Assembly (NCBI GenBank): GCA_045546975.1
Contig: JAZQDV010000010.1
Location: 186,001 to 250,000, forward strand
DNA length: 64,000 nucleotides
Reading direction: 5' to 3'
Source of the DNA: SIG480 sp045546975
GTDB taxonomy: Bacteria; Bacillota; Clostridia; Oscillospirales; JAAYXM01
Under the pieces are notes generated by a model. That model was not told the DNA's origin. It saw only the letters and a list, made by a program, of their open reading frames with translations, and made no database searches. Positions within the stretch are counted from its first letter, which is position 1. Each line of letters begins with the position of its first letter. This document shows positions 8,743 through 17,104 of this stretch, piece after piece. The translations under genes and the position numbers were made by a program.

Positions 8743-9321
8743 TTGAATCTTGGAGGAACTCAGACTTTAATAAACCTTGCACGTTCATTTGCCGGAGAAT
8801 CCCAGGCAAGAGGAAGATATCACTTTTATGCCGGAAAGCTCAGAAAAGAGGGGCACGAGGCACTTTACCGGACGGTATCGGAAATTGAGAATAACGAGCT
8901 TGCACATTCTAAAGTTTTTTTGAATTATATAACGGATAATACTGACTTCGGATATGACAATATCGAGATTGACGGAGGGTATCCGTACAAGCTCGGAGAT
9001 ATTGTGACAAATCTCGCCTCTGCCGCAGACGGAGAGAACGATGAGGCAACTATAATATACCCCAAATTTGCAGAAATTGCAAGGGAAGAAGGGTTTCCTG
9101 AAATTGCGGCAACATATGATCTCATAGCAAAAGTTGAGGCAGAACACGAAAAAATCTTTACAAAAATGAAAGAAAGATTATCAGATGGAACGCTATATAA
9201 AAGGAGCGAACCAACAAAGTGGAAATGTGAAAATTGCGGCTTTGAATATACCTCCGAAAGCGCTGTTGACCTTTGTCCGCTTTGCAAGCATCCGATAGGC
9301 TATATGAGAAGTGAATTATAA
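8743..9321 (+). CDS. rbr: Rubrerythrin
   Basis: A 192-residue non-haem iron protein that reduces hydrogen peroxide in anaerobes. The N-terminal ferritin-like diiron domain shows ESQARGRYHFYAGK and EIENNELAHSK, and EVEAEHEKIF supplies the later ligands. The C-terminal rubredoxin-like domain has CENCGF and CPLCKHP as the four cysteine ligands. The start is a TTG with GGAAGG about ten bases upstream; the nearby ATG at 8735 is out of frame. It is monocistronic and diverges from copA. Confidence 0.95.
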   Translation: MNLGGTQTLINLARSFAGESQARGRYHFYAGKLRKEGHEALYRTVSEIENNELAHSKVFLNYITDNTDFGYDNIEIDGGYPYKLGDIVTNLASAADGENDEATIIYPKFAEIAREEGFPEIAATYDLIAKVEAEHEKIFTKMKERLSDGTLYKRSEPTKWKCENCGFEYTSESAVDLCPLCKHPIGYMRSEL

Positions 9322-9328
9322 AACAAAT

Positions 9329-9357
9329 ACGCGAGCAGTAACACTGCTCGCGTGTTT
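9329..9357. terminator. Terminator between rubrerythrin and DUF1015 genes
   Basis: ACGCGAGCAGT and its complement form an 11-base stem with a three-base loop between converging genes. TTTT follows on the plus strand and an A-rich run precedes it, so it may serve both strands. Confidence 0.8.
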
Positions 9358-9365
9358 TCTGTAAA

Positions 9366-10628
9366 CTACTTTATTTTTCTTGATTCAAGATAGAAGCGCT
9401 TATCCCAGGCGTGGCCCATGGAGAATGCCTTTCTCGGAAGCACTCCGTCGCGGATGACGGTCGGGAAGAGGTCGTTCTTTGAAATTGCAGGGAGAATAAA
9501 GCCTGCATTTCCGTCCTCGCTTCCAAGACGCTTTACAACATCATCGCCGTGGATATAGTCAACCCTTCCGCCGTGCGCTTTGAGAAATTCATCGATGAAT
9601 TTCTGAAGGGAGCCGACGGTGAGATTTGATTTCGGGTTCTTGATTCCGATTTTGCGAGTTCCGCTTTTTGTTATCATTTCAAAGCTCTGCTCTGCGTCAT
9701 CGGAAAGTTCATAGAACTTTGCAAGCTCACTTGCAAAAAGGTCACAGTCAATATCGAAGACAACTCTGTGAATAGGCTCGAAATCGAGCGAAGCATCGTG
9801 AAGATTTACAAGCTCGCAGAGTGCATATCTTGCAGGATGTGTAGCCTGCTCCTCGGAAGAAAGCGTTTCTTTTACTCTTCTCCAGCATTCCTTTGCTGTT
9901 GCGAGCGAGTGGTTTCCGTCACCAACTGCAAACTGAAGAACGCCCTTGCCGGTCACGTTATACTTCTTTTCAAAGCTTGAAACGTCAGCAAGTTTTGCGA
10001 GTGCCTCGTCAATTCTCTTTTCCTCTGCATCAGAAACAAAGTATCCCTTTATTGAACCTGAATCCTGCATAAGAGAGAAATCATACGCGACCTCAAGACT
10101 TTCCTTTGCAGCGTTAAGCGGCTCTATAACGGTAGCGTCACGGTCGTCAATGAGAAGCATTATGTGCGGGACCTCAAGAGGTGCGTTCTCGCGGATTTTA
10201 ACGCGCGGGGGGATGCGCTCAAGAACAGTTCCCTCAGTTGCGCGGATTTTCGACTCGGAGCCTATGGAGTAATCATACTCCTCAAGGTCAACAACGCCCA
10301 TGAGTCCGTGACGGATTTTACCGTTTCTCTGTGTGCGCTCAACATAGATATATTTCGGAACAGGAGCTGCAAAAACACCACCGTTGATATATGAAAGCAT
10401 AGTTTTGTTTATGTCGGCAATTCTCGCATCGCCGTCTCCGTCTTCAAGGTATATTTCGGGGAATGTAATGGAGAGCGTTGACGGTGCATCTCCGACAAAT
10501 CCGGAGACCTCGCTCCAGTATTCGGGTTCAGATGTATACTGGTCGCAGGCAATAACGCTCCACTTTGTCATATCAGAGCCGGATTTCGGGAGCAGAATTT
10601 CGCCGGGAGAAAAAACGCGCTTATTCAT
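9366..10628 (-). CDS. DUF1015 family protein
   Basis: A 420-residue cytoplasmic protein with the DUF1015 signature at its N-terminus: FSPGEILLPKSGSDMTKWSV, CDQYTSEPEYW and VGDAPSTL. The middle carries AVGDGNHSLATAKECW, the most conserved block of the family. No reaction is established for the family that I can name with confidence. ATG at 10628 has GAGG upstream. It converges with rubrerythrin across a terminator, and the nearest gene upstream is tRNA-Gly on the other strand. Confidence 0.9.
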   Translation of the reverse strand: MNKRVFSPGEILLPKSGSDMTKWSVIACDQYTSEPEYWSEVSGFVGDAPSTLSITFPEIYLEDGDGDARIADINKTMLSYINGGVFAAPVPKYIYVERTQRNGKIRHGLMGVVDLEEYDYSIGSESKIRATEGTVLERIPPRVKIRENAPLEVPHIMLLIDDRDATVIEPLNAAKESLEVAYDFSLMQDSGSIKGYFVSDAEEKRIDEALAKLADVSSFEKKYNVTGKGVLQFAVGDGNHSLATAKECWRRVKETLSSEEQATHPARYALCELVNLHDASLDFEPIHRVVFDIDCDLFASELAKFYELSDDAEQSFEMITKSGTRKIGIKNPKSNLTVGSLQKFIDEFLKAHGGRVDYIHGDDVVKRLGSEDGNAGFILPAISKNDLFPTVIRDGVLPRKAFSMGHAWDKRFYLESRKIK

Positions 10629-10727
10629 AAAAAAACCTCATTCCGTTTAATTTCAAATAAATTATACATCAACGCAAAACCTTAGTCAATAGAAGTAAAA
10701 AATTCAAATACTGTTCAATATTTCTTG

Positions 10728-10755
10728 TTGACATTTGACTTTTATGTGCTATAAT
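10728..10755 (+). promoter_or_regulatory. Promoter of tRNA-Gly
   Basis: Consensus TTGACA and TATAAT with a 16-base spacer; the tRNA begins 12 bases after the -10 box. Confidence 0.85.
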
Positions 10756-10767
10756 ATAAATGCAAAC

Positions 10768-10842
10768 GCGGGAGTGACTCAGTGGTAGAGTGTCACCTTG
10801 CCAAGGTGAAAGTCGCGAGTTCGAATCTCGTCTTCCGCTCCA
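10768..10842 (+). tRNA. tRNA-Gly (anticodon GCC)
   Basis: A 75-base cloverleaf with acceptor GCGGGAG pairing CTTCCGC (one G-T pair). The anticodon stem TCACC/GGTGA encloses TTGCCAA with GCC at 10800-10802. The T arm reads GCGAGTTCGAATCTCG-like, and a CCA end is encoded. Confidence 0.97.
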
Positions 10843-10844
10843 GA

Positions 10845-10876
10845 AAAACGACTTGTTTTGACAAGTCGTTTTTTTT
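10845..10876 (+). terminator. Terminator of tRNA-Gly
   Basis: AACGACTTGT and its complement around TTTG, followed by a run of eight T. Confidence 0.88.
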
Positions 10877-10945
10877 AATTAATATAAATCTCTTGTGAGA
10901 TGTGTGTCTCGCATAATAAGATATAAATTCGAGGGATTTTAACCG

Positions 10946-11236
10946 ATGGAAAACAACAATGTACGTATGTCAAAAACAAGAGGAATATATTTTTTGAGGC
11001 TTTTAGGAAGAATAGTGATATTTATTATTGCAGTTTTGATGTACATATTTGACAAAAATGCGTTTGATGTCGCAGATGGATGGAATTTCTTTTATGAATT
11101 TTCACCTTTGCATATTCTGTGGTTGTTGTGGATGTGGGATATGATATTGCAGCTTATACCTGTAAAATCACATATCTCTATAGGTTCACAAAAAGTGTTT
11201 GAATCACTTTTCAAACCGATTAAAGGAGAAGAGTAA
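10946..11236 (+). CDS. Membrane protein, N-terminal part of a frame-disrupted gene
   Basis: A 96-residue product with two hydrophobic segments (about 19-35 and 55-72), the second rich in Trp (SPLHILWLLWMWDMILQLIP), then a soluble tail ending in FKPIKGEE and a stop. The neighbouring frame continues without an own ribosome site as N-Y-N-N-L and further membrane helices, so the two pieces look like one protein of about 245 residues split by a one-base indel near 11230. The function is unknown. The ATG at 10946 follows GAGGGATTTTAACCG. Confidence 0.6.
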   Translation: MENNNVRMSKTRGIYFLRLLGRIVIFIIAVLMYIFDKNAFDVADGWNFFYEFSPLHILWLLWMWDMILQLIPVKSHISIGSQKVFESLFKPIKGEE

Positions 11237-11690
11237 CTACAACAATCTGAAACAATATATAAAAAATACAACTCTGACAGCATACAAAGTAATGATAATA
11301 TGGATTGTGTTGACGGTTATGATTAGTATATTGCACACGAGTGGAATCATCGATACGGGAATGATGATATTAATAGCGACGCTTTTTTATGTGTGCGACT
11401 TGATATGTGTTCTTGTCTGGTGTCCGTTCAGGCTCATAATGCATAACAAATGTTGTACAACTTGCAGAATATTTAACTGGGATCATCTGATGATGTTTTT
11501 GCCGATTATAGCATTAAACAGTTTTTATTCATGGTCACTTGTTATTTTCTCGTTTGCGATATGGCTTGTTTGGGAATTGTGTGTGTTTATATATCCCGAA
11601 AGATTTTGGGAGAACAGCAATATGGCTCTTCGCTGTTCTGAATGTACGGATAAGCTTTGCACACAATATTGCAGAAAGTTAAGAAAATAA
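11199..11690 (+). CDS. Membrane protein, C-terminal part of the same disrupted gene
   Basis: The open frame overlaps the end of the previous one. Its only early start is a TTG inside the upstream gene with no ribosome site, so it is probably not translated alone. It has three to four transmembrane helices and two cysteine clusters: CCTTCRIFNWDH near residue 88-99 and RCSECTDKLCTQYC near the C-terminus, which could bind a metal. YPERFWENSN precedes the second cluster. I read both parts as one inactivated gene or a sequencing frameshift. A programmed shift cannot be excluded. Confidence 0.5.
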   Translation: MNHFSNRLKEKSNYNNLKQYIKNTTLTAYKVMIIWIVLTVMISILHTSGIIDTGMMILIATLFYVCDLICVLVWCPFRLIMHNKCCTTCRIFNWDHLMMFLPIIALNSFYSWSLVIFSFAIWLVWELCVFIYPERFWENSNMALRCSECTDKLCTQYCRKLRK

Positions 11691-11719
11691 TTGTAAGGCT
11701 AATTGGATATCGCTCAAAA

Positions 11720-11742
11720 GATTGTACAGTCTTCTTAAAGTT
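11720..11742. repeat. Copy of the GATTATACAGT repeat motif
   Basis: GATTGTACAGTCTTCTTAAAG here corresponds to GATTATACAGTCTTTATATA at 12743 and 62020 and to a shorter match at 61348. In this copy and at 62020 it is followed by TTTGATGTACAAGGGA or TTTGATATACAAGGGA. No function is assigned. Confidence 0.5.
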
Positions 11743-11751
11743 TGATGTACA

Positions 11752-11965
11752 AGGGACAAAAAGCCTTCCCCTTGAGGGGAAGGTGGGTTGCGAAGCAACT
11801 CGGATGAGGTGGAAATGGAATAACGATTGCATTCGCAATCTACACCTCACCACCGCCTACGGCGGAGCCTCTCCTCAAGGAGAAGCCTTTGGAAAGGCAT
11901 TTTAATCGTATGAATTTATCGGCGGTTTTGAAAAACGCCGATAAACCATTAAATTTTTTGTCCCT
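11752..11965. repeat. Dispersed palindromic repeat, copy 1, with inverted ends
   Basis: The block is bounded by AGGGACAAAAA (11752-11762) and TTTTTTGTCCCT (11954-11965), which are inverted copies. The core 11762-11888 opens with AGCCTTCCCCTTGAGGGGAA and closes with CTCTCCTCAAGGAGAAGCC, themselves mirror images, and is almost identical to 63525-63650. A separate stem TTTATCGGCG/CGCCGATAAA lies at 11915-11945. No transposase is present. The shape suggests a MITE- or REP-like element. No gene is supported in 11691-12023. Confidence 0.8.
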
Positions 11966-12023
11966 AACTTGACAAAATCATATAAAGATTATCGAAATTT
12001 ATTGAAAGGAAAGGAAGTTATCC

Positions 12024-12689
12024 ATGCGATTGGTTGCATTTAAATATGGTACAACTGAAATTACTGAAAGAATGGCGTTTCAGGATGGAGATGAAAATAT
12101 AAAGTTGCCTATTGCACTGTTATTTTTCTTAATAGAATATAAAAACAGAAAGATTTTAATAGATGTTGGATGCGATACAATGCCGGGCTTTAAATTGTTT
12201 GAGTTTGAACTTCCTGTAAGGGTTCTTGAAAGATATGGGATAAAGCGGACTGAAATAACTGATGTAATAATTACCCATTCACATCATGACCATATAGATG
12301 CCGTATATAATTATCCGCAAGCAAATATTCATTTGCAAAAAAATGAGTTGGAATTTGCAAAGAAATATTTACAAAATACGAAACGAATATCAATTTATAA
12401 TGAAAGTGAAAAAATACTTGATAATATTGAAATCAAGCATATTGGTGGACATTCGCCAGGTTCTTCAGTCGTTTTGGTTAATTGCAGTAAAAATAAATAT
12501 GTTTTTTGTGGAGATGAGTGCTATACTAATGATAATCTATTAAAAAGCAAAGTGACCGGTTGTAGTGTTTGTTTGGAAAAAAGCAAATACTTTGTCGAAG
12601 AATATAGTAAAGAAAAATATATTCCCGTCCTGTTTCACGATCCAGATATTGTATCCGAAATCGGGTTTAAAGTTTTATTAGAGGATTAA
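12024..12689 (+). CDS. Metallo-beta-lactamase-fold hydrolase
   Basis: A 221-residue protein with the metal-binding HxHxDH motif as HSHHDH at residues 85-90, a further ligand histidine in GGHSPGSS near 145, and FCGDE near 165. The arrangement resembles small lactonase/hydrolase members of the superfamily; the substrate is unknown. The gene is AT-rich compared with its neighbours and lies next to dispersed repeats, suggesting acquisition. The ribosome site GAAAGGAAAGGAAG precedes the ATG. It appears monocistronic. Confidence 0.85.
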   Translation: MRLVAFKYGTTEITERMAFQDGDENIKLPIALLFFLIEYKNRKILIDVGCDTMPGFKLFEFELPVRVLERYGIKRTEITDVIITHSHHDHIDAVYNYPQANIHLQKNELEFAKKYLQNTKRISIYNESEKILDNIEIKHIGGHSPGSSVVLVNCSKNKYVFCGDECYTNDNLLKSKVTGCSVCLEKSKYFVEEYSKEKYIPVLFHDPDIVSEIGFKVLLED

Positions 12690-12741
12690 TTAATTTTTAA
12701 TCCTTGCTCACCATAAACTATTACTAAAATAACCGGCATTC

Positions 12742-12766
12742 GGATTATACAGTCTTTATATATAAG
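12742..12766. repeat. Copy of the GATTATACAGT repeat motif
   Basis: GGATTATACAGTCTTTATAT, the best-preserved copy together with 62020. It lies in the untranslated stretch after the metallo-hydrolase gene. Confidence 0.5.
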
Positions 12767-12820
12767 AGATAGGTTACAGCAAAAAAATTTTTCCCTGCAC
12801 AAACAAACTATCAGTCACAA

Positions 12821-12860
12821 AAAAGAAACGACAATTTTGAAGTTGTCGTTTCTTTTGTTT
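12821..12860. terminator. Terminator after the metallo-hydrolase
   Basis: AAAAGAAACGACAA and its complement form a 14-base stem around an eight-base loop, and T-runs stand on both strands. Confidence 0.8.
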
Positions 12861-12893
12861 CTCACAAAGAAAAGTCGCACTCGAAAATTTCTA

Positions 12894-12922
12894 TTGAGTT
12901 ATTGGGTAAAATATAGTATAAT
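12894..12922 (+). promoter_or_regulatory. Promoter of the Asp23-fakA-recG operon
   Basis: TTGAGT and TATAAT with a 17-base spacer, 45 bases before the first gene. Confidence 0.75.
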
Positions 12923-12966
12923 ATAATCAGTCATGTATGCAAAGTCGGACATAAGGAGGACAATAT

Positions 12967-13314
12967 ATGATAATTAACAATGAAAAAGGTTTTATAGAAA
13001 TAACCAATGACGTTTTCACTGTTCTTGCAGGGGATGCAGCTACAAACTGCTTTGGTGTACGTGGTATGGCATACCGCAACGTCAAGGACGGTATCGTTAG
13101 CCTTCTCAAGCGCGAGAATATGGGAAAAGGCGTGCTTGTCACAACCGATGGGGAAAAGATAAATATAGAAGTTCACATCATAGTTGACCATGGGGTGAAT
13201 ATAACAGCTATATGCGAGTCTATCATCAAAGAAGTCCGTTACAACGTTGAACGAATTACAAAGATTCAGGTGAACAATGTAACTGTGAGGGTAGATTCAG
13301 TGATGGCTGAGTAA
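12967..13314 (+). CDS. Asp23/Gls24 family protein (YloU-like)
   Basis: A 115-residue protein of the Asp23 family. It shows the family pattern from residue 9 (ITNDVFTVLAGDAATNCFGV) and the later GVNITAICESIIKEVRYNVE with an alternating beta-alpha layout. In Bacillota this small protein commonly precedes the fatty acid kinase gene fakA, as here with a 13-base gap. Its role is not well defined; in Staphylococcus, Asp23 is a membrane-tethered envelope stress protein. AAGGAGG stands at good distance from the ATG. Confidence 0.9.
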   Translation: MIINNEKGFIEITNDVFTVLAGDAATNCFGVRGMAYRNVKDGIVSLLKRENMGKGVLVTTDGEKINIEVHIIVDHGVNITAICESIIKEVRYNVERITKIQVNNVTVRVDSVMAE

Positions 13315-13327
13315 CGGAGGTGCCGAT

Positions 13328-14965
13328 TTGAGAGAACAGATTACCGCTGCAGAATTCAAACGAATGGTAATTTCGGCATCTGCGGCAATAGATAACAACA
13401 AACAAAAACTTAACGAGCTTAACGTTTTCCCGGTGCCTGACGGCGATACGGGAACAAATATGTCACTCACGGCGCGGGCTGCGGCAACTGCTCTTACGGC
13501 TTCTGATTTTGATACCGTGGGTCGTGCTGCTGATGCAACTGCATCCGCACTTCTTCGTGGTGCAAGAGGAAACTCAGGTGTTATCCTCTCGCTTCTTTTC
13601 CGTGGCTTTGCAAAGTCATGCGCAAAGGAAGATGTGCTCAGTGCAGATACACTTGCGGATGCGCTTGTCTCAGGTGTTGAGGCAGCATATCGCGCGGTTA
13701 TGAAGCCTGCAGAGGGTACAATCCTCTCAGTTTCGCGAAGAGCTGCAGAGCGTGCAAAGGAGTTTGCACCTGAAACTTCAGATATTGATGCGCTTTTTGT
13801 GGAGATTATTGATACCGCAAAGATAGCACTTGAAGAAACCACAAACCAGAACCCCGTTCTTAAAAAGGCAGGCGTTGTAGATGCCGGTGCCTGCGGATGG
13901 CTTTTGGTGCTTGAGGCTATGCAGCAGACACTTCTCGGCAACGATGTACAGCTTTTGTCGGGTGAGGAAATTTCGTCCTCTGCACCGAAGGGCGCACTTC
14001 AGGTTGAAGAGGAAATCACGTTTGCATATTGCACAGAGTTTATAGTAAATATCGACCAGAACAAGAAAAACGCAGACCCAATAAAGCTTCGCGCTTTCCT
14101 TGAGTCTATCGGTGATTGCGTTGTTGTTGTGGATGATGACGATATAATAAAGGTCCACGTCCACACAAACGAGCCTGACCGTGCACTTGGCCGTGCGCTC
14201 ACGTATGGTGAGCTCACAAACCTCAAGATTGAGAATATGCGCTATCAGCACAGTGAGAATTTCGGTTCTGACGATGATAAGATGGAAACAAAGATTGCTG
14301 AGCCTGAAACAAAATATGGCTTTGCTGTTGTTACGGCGGGTGAGGGAATAATGAGTGCATTCCGTGACCTTGGTGCAAATACTCTCGTCGAGGGCGGACA
14401 GACAATGAACCCGTCAACAGACGATATTTTGGATGCGATAAATGCGACGCCGTCAGAGGTGGTTTTTGTGCTTCCGAACAACAAGAACATCATTATGGCG
14501 GCACAGCAGACAGTTGAGCTTACGCCGAAGAAGGTTGTTGTTCTTGAAACCAAAACAATGCCTCAGGGCATTTCTGCAATGCTCGCTTTCAATCCGGATG
14601 CCGAGATAGAAGAAAACGTCTCCGCTATGATGGAAGCGGCACAGAACGTCGCGACAGGCTCAATTACTTATGCTGCACGCGACAGTGAGTTTGACGGCCA
14701 TTCCATAAAAGAGGGCGAGTATCTCGCACTTAATGAAGGCAAGCTTTCAGCCTCCGGCCCTGACCTTTCAGAGGTTACATCAAAGCTTGTTTCCGATATG
14801 GGAATTGCAGACCGAGGCTTCGTTACCGTTTTCTACGGAGAGGGAGTAAAGGAAGAGGACGCAACTGCGGTGGAAAACATCTGCAAGGGCGTTGCATCCG
14901 GTGCGGAGGTTATGCTTGTTGACGGCGGACAGCCTGTTTACTACTATTTGATTTCTGCGGAGTAA
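13328..14965 (+). CDS. fakA: DAK2-domain fatty acid kinase, catalytic subunit
   Basis: A 545-residue YloV/FakA homologue. The N-terminal DAK2 kinase domain shows NVFPVPDGDTGTNMSLT (nucleotide/magnesium site, about 32-47) and LLRGARGNSGVILS (about 75-88). The C-terminal part is the DegV-like region. FakA phosphorylates fatty acids bound by a FakB (DegV) protein, feeding exogenous fatty acids into phospholipid synthesis; no fakB is in the window. The start is TTG at 13328, set by GGAGGTG. recG follows after four bases and draws its ribosome site from the end of this gene. Confidence 0.93.
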   Translation: MREQITAAEFKRMVISASAAIDNNKQKLNELNVFPVPDGDTGTNMSLTARAAATALTASDFDTVGRAADATASALLRGARGNSGVILSLLFRGFAKSCAKEDVLSADTLADALVSGVEAAYRAVMKPAEGTILSVSRRAAERAKEFAPETSDIDALFVEIIDTAKIALEETTNQNPVLKKAGVVDAGACGWLLVLEAMQQTLLGNDVQLLSGEEISSSAPKGALQVEEEITFAYCTEFIVNIDQNKKNADPIKLRAFLESIGDCVVVVDDDDIIKVHVHTNEPDRALGRALTYGELTNLKIENMRYQHSENFGSDDDKMETKIAEPETKYGFAVVTAGEGIMSAFRDLGANTLVEGGQTMNPSTDDILDAINATPSEVVFVLPNNKNIIMAAQQTVELTPKKVVVLETKTMPQGISAMLAFNPDAEIEENVSAMMEAAQNVATGSITYAARDSEFDGHSIKEGEYLALNEGKLSASGPDLSEVTSKLVSDMGIADRGFVTVFYGEGVKEEDATAVENICKGVASGAEVMLVDGGQPVYYYLISAE

Positions 14966-14969
14966 TCCT

Positions 14970-17036
14970 ATGAAAAAGCCTGATTTGAACACGGGAATAC
15001 GATATCTGAAGGGCGTGGGAGAGAAAAGAGCTGAGACTTTATCAAAGCTCGGAATCGAAACCGTTTCAGATTTGCTTAACTATTTTCCGCGCGATTATGA
15101 TGACAGACGAAATATTCTTGATATTTCTGATGTTCGCGCGGGTGATAAAGCGTGTATAAATGCTTATATTTCCACAAATATAAGAACCCGTCAGATCCGC
15201 CGTGGATTTTCACTTAGTGAATTTCGGGCGGTTGATGAAACAGGCGGAATAAATATAGTTTTTTTTAATCAGAAATATAGTGTCGAAAAGCTTTCTGCGG
15301 GCAAACGCTATATCTTTTTCGGAAAGATAGAGGAGCGCGGCGGAAGGCTTACCATGACAAACCCTACATTTGAAGCTGAGGATAGCTCCGGCAATAAAAC
15401 CGGAGCTATCCTTCCTGTTTATTCGCTCACTGCGGGACTATCTGCCGATATGCTCCGTGGTGCGATAAGAAATGCACTTTCGGAGTTTTCTGAGTTTATA
15501 CCCGAGATTATTCCTGATGATATCCGCCGCAGGCATAAGCTTGCCCATAGCGGGTATTCATACCGGGAAATACATTTCCCGACAAGTGAGGAAGAACTTG
15601 ATATTGCAAAGCGTCGCCTTGTTTTTGAAGAGCTTTTTATACTTTCTCTCGGACTTATGTACTTGCGCGACCGCCGAGATGTGGAAAAGGGAACCCCGTT
15701 TTCAAATACAGATGCGACGGAGTATATAAACTCACTTCCGTTTAAGATGACTTCAGCTCAGCTTCGCGTTATCGGGGAGATAGCAGACGACTTAAAAAAG
15801 GCAAAACCGATGAACCGCATAGTCCAGGGTGACGTTGGTTCGGGTAAAACGGCAGTTGCTGCCGGAGCGGTATATATGGCATACAAAAGCGGCTTCCAGT
15901 CAGCTCTTATGGTGCCGACGGAAATCCTTGCAGAGCAACACTTTTCCTCGCTTTCCGCCGATCTTTCAAAGCTTGGTGTAAAGGTGTCTATCCTCACAGG
16001 CAGCATGAAGGCTTCTGAGAAGAAAAAGGTAAAGGAAGGGTGCGCATCGGGCGAGATTGATCTCGTCATCGGCACACATGCGATAATTAGTGAGGATGTC
16101 GAGTTTGCAAAGCTGGGGCTCATGGTAGTTGACGAGCAGCACCGATTCGGTGTAAGACAGCGCGCGTCCCTTGCGTCAAAAGGGGAAAATCCGCACCGTC
16201 TTGTTATGTCGGCAACACCCATTCCGCGCTCTCTTGCGCTTATTATGTACGGAGACCTTGATATATCGATAATTGACGAACTTCCTCCGGGGCGCCTTCC
16301 TGTGGATACATTGATTGTAAATGATACAAAGCGAAGTGACGCGTATGGATTCATAAGAAAAGAGCTCGATCTCGGGCATCAGGCGTATATCGTCTGTCCT
16401 CTCATTGATGAGGATGAGGAAGGTGAGATGCGCTCGGTCGAGAAATTTGCAAAAGAGCTTTCCGAGACTGTGTTCTTGGGAAAAAATGTGGAGTTTCTGC
16501 ACGGCAAGATAAAGCCGAAGGAAAAGGATGCCATAATGCGCCGCTTCGTTTCGGGAGAAACCGCTGTTATTGTTTCAACAACCGTAATTGAAGTTGGTGT
16601 AAACGTTCCGAATGCTACTGTTATGGCGATAGAAAACGCAGAACGGTTCGGACTTTCACAGCTCCATCAGCTCCGCGGCAGAGTTGGTAGAGGAGACGCC
16701 AAGTCATACTGTATGCTATTTTCAAACGTAAGTAAATTTAGCCCTGCGGCAGAGCGCTTGCGGGCGCTCAGGAGCACGAACGACGGCTTTAAGATTTCTG
16801 AGGAGGATTTGCGCCTTAGAGGTCCGGGAGATTTCTTTGGCACGCGTCAGCACGGTCTTCCTGAGCTTAAGATAGCAAGCTTTATGTCGGATATGAAGGT
16901 GCTCGAGATTGCCAAACGTGAGGCAGGGGAGATAGCAGAACGCGACCGAAAGCTTGAAAGGGAAGAGCATAAGTACCTCAAACTCCGGATAAAAGAAATG
17001 TTCGATACCGATGAAAACGACAAATCATTTGACTGA
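14970..17036 (+). CDS. recG: ATP-dependent DNA helicase RecG
   Basis: A 688-residue superfamily 2 helicase that remodels stalled replication forks and Holliday junctions. The N-terminal wedge/OB region precedes motor motifs GDVGSGKT (Walker A, about 289-296), DEQH (about 389-392), MSATPIPRSLAL, and QLRGRVGRG in the second RecA-like domain. The length is typical. The ATG follows a GCGGAGT site located in the end of fakA. The Asp23-fakA-recG order is common in Bacillota. A strong terminator follows. Confidence 0.97.
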   Translation: MKKPDLNTGIRYLKGVGEKRAETLSKLGIETVSDLLNYFPRDYDDRRNILDISDVRAGDKACINAYISTNIRTRQIRRGFSLSEFRAVDETGGINIVFFNQKYSVEKLSAGKRYIFFGKIEERGGRLTMTNPTFEAEDSSGNKTGAILPVYSLTAGLSADMLRGAIRNALSEFSEFIPEIIPDDIRRRHKLAHSGYSYREIHFPTSEEELDIAKRRLVFEELFILSLGLMYLRDRRDVEKGTPFSNTDATEYINSLPFKMTSAQLRVIGEIADDLKKAKPMNRIVQGDVGSGKTAVAAGAVYMAYKSGFQSALMVPTEILAEQHFSSLSADLSKLGVKVSILTGSMKASEKKKVKEGCASGEIDLVIGTHAIISEDVEFAKLGLMVVDEQHRFGVRQRASLASKGENPHRLVMSATPIPRSLALIMYGDLDISIIDELPPGRLPVDTLIVNDTKRSDAYGFIRKELDLGHQAYIVCPLIDEDEEGEMRSVEKFAKELSETVFLGKNVEFLHGKIKPKEKDAIMRRFVSGETAVIVSTTVIEVGVNVPNATVMAIENAERFGLSQLHQLRGRVGRGDAKSYCMLFSNVSKFSPAAERLRALRSTNDGFKISEEDLRLRGPGDFFGTRQHGLPELKIASFMSDMKVLEIAKREAGEIAERDRKLEREEHKYLKLRIKEMFDTDENDKSFD

Positions 17037-17063
17037 TAGCGCTTGAGAGGAGAGAATAGCAAT

Positions 17064-17101
17064 AAACAGTATTATCGTTTGAAAACGATAATACTGTTTT
17101 A
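17064..17101. terminator. Terminator between recG and the lipoprotein gene
   Basis: AAACAGTATTATCGTTT and its complement give a 17-base stem with a two-base centre, followed by TTTTAATTTT. It sits between converging genes. Confidence 0.85.
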
Positions 17102-17104
17102 ATT

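Noticed and set aside
11657..11905. Short frames across the dispersed repeat
   Set aside because: Same sequence appears at 63.5 kb without the frame being preserved; palindromic structure explains the open reading.
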